Assembly: GCA_964506075.1 (NCBI GenBank)
Contig: CAZDKO010000024.1
Coordinates: 1-26,809, forward strand
Length of the DNA stretch: 26,809 nt
Direction: 5' to 3'
Origin: CAZDKO01 sp964506075 [NCBI: uncultured bacterium]
Lineage (GTDB): Bacteria > CAZDME01 > JAYEMH01
A model generated the notes under the pieces. That model was given only the letters and a program-made list of their open reading frames with translations. It ran no database searches and was not told the DNA's origin. The position numbers were made by a program, and so were the translations under genes. Shown one piece after another: positions 25,347-26,809 of this stretch (its first letter is position 1; every line of letters starts with the position of its first letter).

Positions 25347-25447
25347 GGATAGCGACTAATTATTATGAAGGATAGGTGTGCGGCTCCTGCAGTTTTACAA
25401 AGTAAAACTAGCGCAGGGGTTGCGCCAAATAAGCGCAAGGGCAATTG
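25346..25447 (+). repeat. Composite repeat element, copy 4: 32-bp head plus two hairpins
   Basis: It has the same layout as 21680-21780. A near-identical 32-bp head (25346-25377) and a 6-base spacer precede a 36-base hairpin 25384-25419 (CTCCTGC/GCAGGGG outer, AGTTTTAC/GTAAAACT inner, AGC bulge). Then come TTGCGC/GCGCAA (25420-25438) and GGGCAATTG. The stem bases differ from copy 3 but remain paired. The element begins in the preceding stop codon and ends 17 bases before the GTG of the Dph6-type gene. Confidence 0.88.
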
Positions 25448-25463
25448 GGAGATAACGATTATA

Positions 25464-26141
25464 GTGACACCACAACTGATACAGCAAACTATCACCGGAC
25501 ATTCGTTCTTCTGTTCCTGGAGCGGAGGTAAGGATTCCTGCCTGGCCTTGTATCATGCCATCCAGCAAGGTGGTTTACCGCAATATCTTTTCACCATGCT
25601 GACCGAAGACGGCCAGATTTCGCGGTCTCACGGATTGCCCCGGTTTCTATTAGAACAGCAGGCCTTACAACTTGGCATACCGATAATCTTCAATTCTGCC
25701 ACCTGGAATCAATATGAGACTGAGTTTCAGAAGACCCTGCAGAAGTATATGGCCAATCAAATCCAATACGGTGTTTTCGGGGATATAGATGTTGAATCAC
25801 ATCGCCAGTGGTGTTTGAAAATGTGTACCGCTAACGGAATAGAAGTATTTCATCCTTTGTGGCAGCGTTCCCGGGAAGAATTAATCCGGGAATTTATTGG
25901 ACTGGGATTCAAAGCTATCATCGTCGTCACCCAGGCCGATAAATTAGATTCAGAATGGCTGGGCAGAACCATTGATGAAGTTACGCTCAAGGAATTGGAA
26001 AAAACCGGCGTTGATATTTGCGGTGAATTAGGCGAGTACCATACCCTGGTTACGGATGGTCCTATTTTTAAATCTGCGCTGACTATAAATAAACAGGAAG
26101 TAATGCTTCATAACGGACGTTGGTATTTAAAAATATCATAG
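25464..26141 (+). CDS. Dph6-type PP-loop ATP pyrophosphatase
   Basis: This protein (225 residues from GTG 25464) has the PP-loop SWSGGKDSCLALYHA near residue 18 and then SHGLPRFLLEQQALQLGIPI, FGDIDVESHRQWCLKMC, FHPLWQRSREELIREF and CGELGEYHTLVTDGPIF, which define the diphthine-ammonia ligase (Dph6)-related family. In eukaryotes and archaea the enzyme completes diphthamide on elongation factor 2; bacteria lack that target, so the bacterial members must act on something else. The frame stays open to ATG 25365, but those codons are repeat element sequence, so I prefer the GTG, preceded by GGGAG at 25447-25451. The next gene follows after 2 bases. Confidence 0.85.
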   Translation: MTPQLIQQTITGHSFFCSWSGGKDSCLALYHAIQQGGLPQYLFTMLTEDGQISRSHGLPRFLLEQQALQLGIPIIFNSATWNQYETEFQKTLQKYMANQIQYGVFGDIDVESHRQWCLKMCTANGIEVFHPLWQRSREELIREFIGLGFKAIIVVTQADKLDSEWLGRTIDEVTLKELEKTGVDICGELGEYHTLVTDGPIFKSALTINKQEVMLHNGRWYLKIS

Positions 26142-26143
26142 AA

Positions 26144-26647
26144 ATGAAAATTAACCTGTTGGTCTCATTTTTATTTTTTATCCTTTATTGGCTGTTAGTG
26201 GCAATCGGGAACGCGGATTTCAATCCTGATGACACCATGTGGTTTATTACCGGAGAGGAGCCACGCGAATGGCTGTTTCTTTACTATCTATGTCCCATTA
26301 TTTCCTTTATTGGCGCCGCCTTTATCAGCGGCGTTATCCGGGCTATTTTTGACCTGGAATCATTCCCGTGGCGGAGGATAATTATTTTTATCGTCGTATT
26401 CTGGGTATTGGACCATTCCGCCGTATTTACTAATTTTTATTACTGGAATCTTTCTTTTAACTGGGATTCCTCTCTTAGTTTTGTCGGTATCTTAGCTTTT
26501 TTACTGGAAACGCTTTTTTCGTTTCACGAGTTTACGGCGCCCGCCATCGCCATAATCCTTACCGCTTTTATAATCCGTAAAATAAAATTATGGTCACTTT
26601 ATATGAAACTAAAAATAGAGACAGCGAATAATTATTTTAAAAATTAA
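26144..26647 (+). CDS. Small integral membrane protein, unknown
   Basis: This 167-residue protein has four clear hydrophobic segments, at roughly residues 3-22, 46-64, 78-96 and 114-148 (the last possibly two passes). Charged or tryptophan-rich loops include GNADFNPDDTMWFITGEEPREW after the first segment. I do not recognise the family. ATG 26144 follows the Dph6-type stop by 2 bases, so the two are probably one transcript; the frame is also open to 26120 inside the previous gene. The C-terminal ETANNYFKN is encoded by a GAGACAGCGAATAATTATT repeat (26618-26636), so the end of the protein is repeat-derived. Confidence 0.65.
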   Translation: MKINLLVSFLFFILYWLLVAIGNADFNPDDTMWFITGEEPREWLFLYYLCPIISFIGAAFISGVIRAIFDLESFPWRRIIIFIVVFWVLDHSAVFTNFYYWNLSFNWDSSLSFVGILAFLLETLFSFHEFTAPAIAIILTAFIIRKIKLWSLYMKLKIETANNYFKN

Positions 26648-26706
26648 ATTTACCCCGGCGTTTTTATTTCTTCCCTTCGGGTAAGAAAAAAAACGATATG
26701 CTGGGG
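26618..26706 (+). repeat. Repeat head plus bulged hairpin, copy 5
   Basis: The head at 26618-26636 matches the first 19 bases of the copy 3 and copy 4 heads at 16 positions. The hairpin 26653-26706 has CCCCGGC/GCTGGGG as outer stem, GTTTTT (26660-26665) with AAAAAC (26689-26694) as inner stem, a 3'-side bulge of about 5 bases, and an apical TTTCTT/AAGAAA and CCC/GGG stem. It lies just ahead of the next gene. Confidence 0.75.
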
Positions 26707-26729
26707 CTATACAAAGAAAGGGGATGCAT

Positions 26730-26809
26730 ATGAAAAATGTAGCGTTAGTAGCAATGTTTACATTAGGAATATTAATTACTTCTTATCCGGCACAAGCGGC
26801 ACTTTATAC
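26730..26809 (+). CDS. 5' end of a secreted protein gene, partial
   Basis: Only 26 codons are in the window. They read MKNVALVAMFTLGILITSYP then AQAALY, a typical Sec signal peptide with likely cleavage after AQA. AAAGGGG (26717-26723) lies 6 bases ahead of ATG 26730; an in-frame ATG at 26724 is less well placed. The product cannot be named. Its leader contains hairpin copy 5. Confidence 0.7.
   Translation, partial: MKNVALVAMFTLGILITSYPAQAALY

Noticed and set aside
25365-25463. Longer N-terminus for the Dph6-type protein
   Set aside because: These codons are repeat element sequence shared with 21680-21780, and the family begins near the PP-loop.
21538-26710. Integron cassette array with attC sites
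   Set aside because: Single-gene units all on one strand separated by bulged palindromes look similar, but the GTTRRRY and RYYYAAC core sites are absent, several genes lack a following hairpin, and no integrase is in the window.
21125-26720. CRISPR array
   Set aside because: The repeats are few, unevenly spaced and variable, with genes between them and no spacer-like regular intervals.

Overview
The window is a bacterial chromosome segment of moderate GC. It comes from a diderm bacterium, most likely a member of the PVC-related candidate phyla, with Candidatus Omnitrophota as my best guess. The clues are the small basic protein at 10224-10484, which resembles a family I know from Chlamydiae, Verrucomicrobia and Planctomycetes; outer-membrane beta-barrel and PorV/FadL-like proteins; and a cluster of large minor pseudopilins. 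This is read by eye and was not confirmed by a search.

From 1 to about 11.9 kb lies a dense, co-directional housekeeping block: rpmE (3' end), thyX, prfA, prmC, murA, rpsP, trmD, rplS, rnhB, a YraN-family gene, a ComM-type ATPase, a TPR-LysM-L,D-transpeptidase, accA, the small basic protein and purA. It covers translation termination and ribosome assembly, tRNA modification, peptidoglycan precursor synthesis and cross-linking, fatty acid initiation, dTMP and AMP synthesis. purA has its own promoter and a terminator-like hairpin in its leader.

From 11.9 to 21.1 kb are tRNA-Lys and tRNA-Glu, a three-gene minor pseudopilin operon with its own promoter, then on the minus strand a PP-loop ATPase (MurL-like) with a YqeY protein. 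A ferredoxin gene diverges from these over overlapping -35 boxes and a palindrome. A PorV/FadL-like outer-membrane protein, an Lrp/AsnC regulator and a class I aminotransferase follow.

From 21.1 kb to the end the character changes. This is an accessory region of poorly characterised genes, all on the plus strand, separated by repeats. Two repeat families are interlinked: short GGGRAYAG-type A-rich repeats, and imperfect hairpins with a GC-rich outer stem, an AT-rich inner stem and a one-sided bulge. Two copies form a composite element of about 100 bp with compensatory base changes in the stems. Repeat sequence runs into the ends of several reading frames. The genes here include a secreted protein whose C-terminal half looks like an archaemetzincin that has lost nearly every zinc ligand while keeping the exact motif spacing, a Dph6-type PP-loop ATPase, small beta-barrel and membrane proteins, and two unknowns. 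The pseudo-archaemetzincin and the covarying hairpin family are the most novel items.
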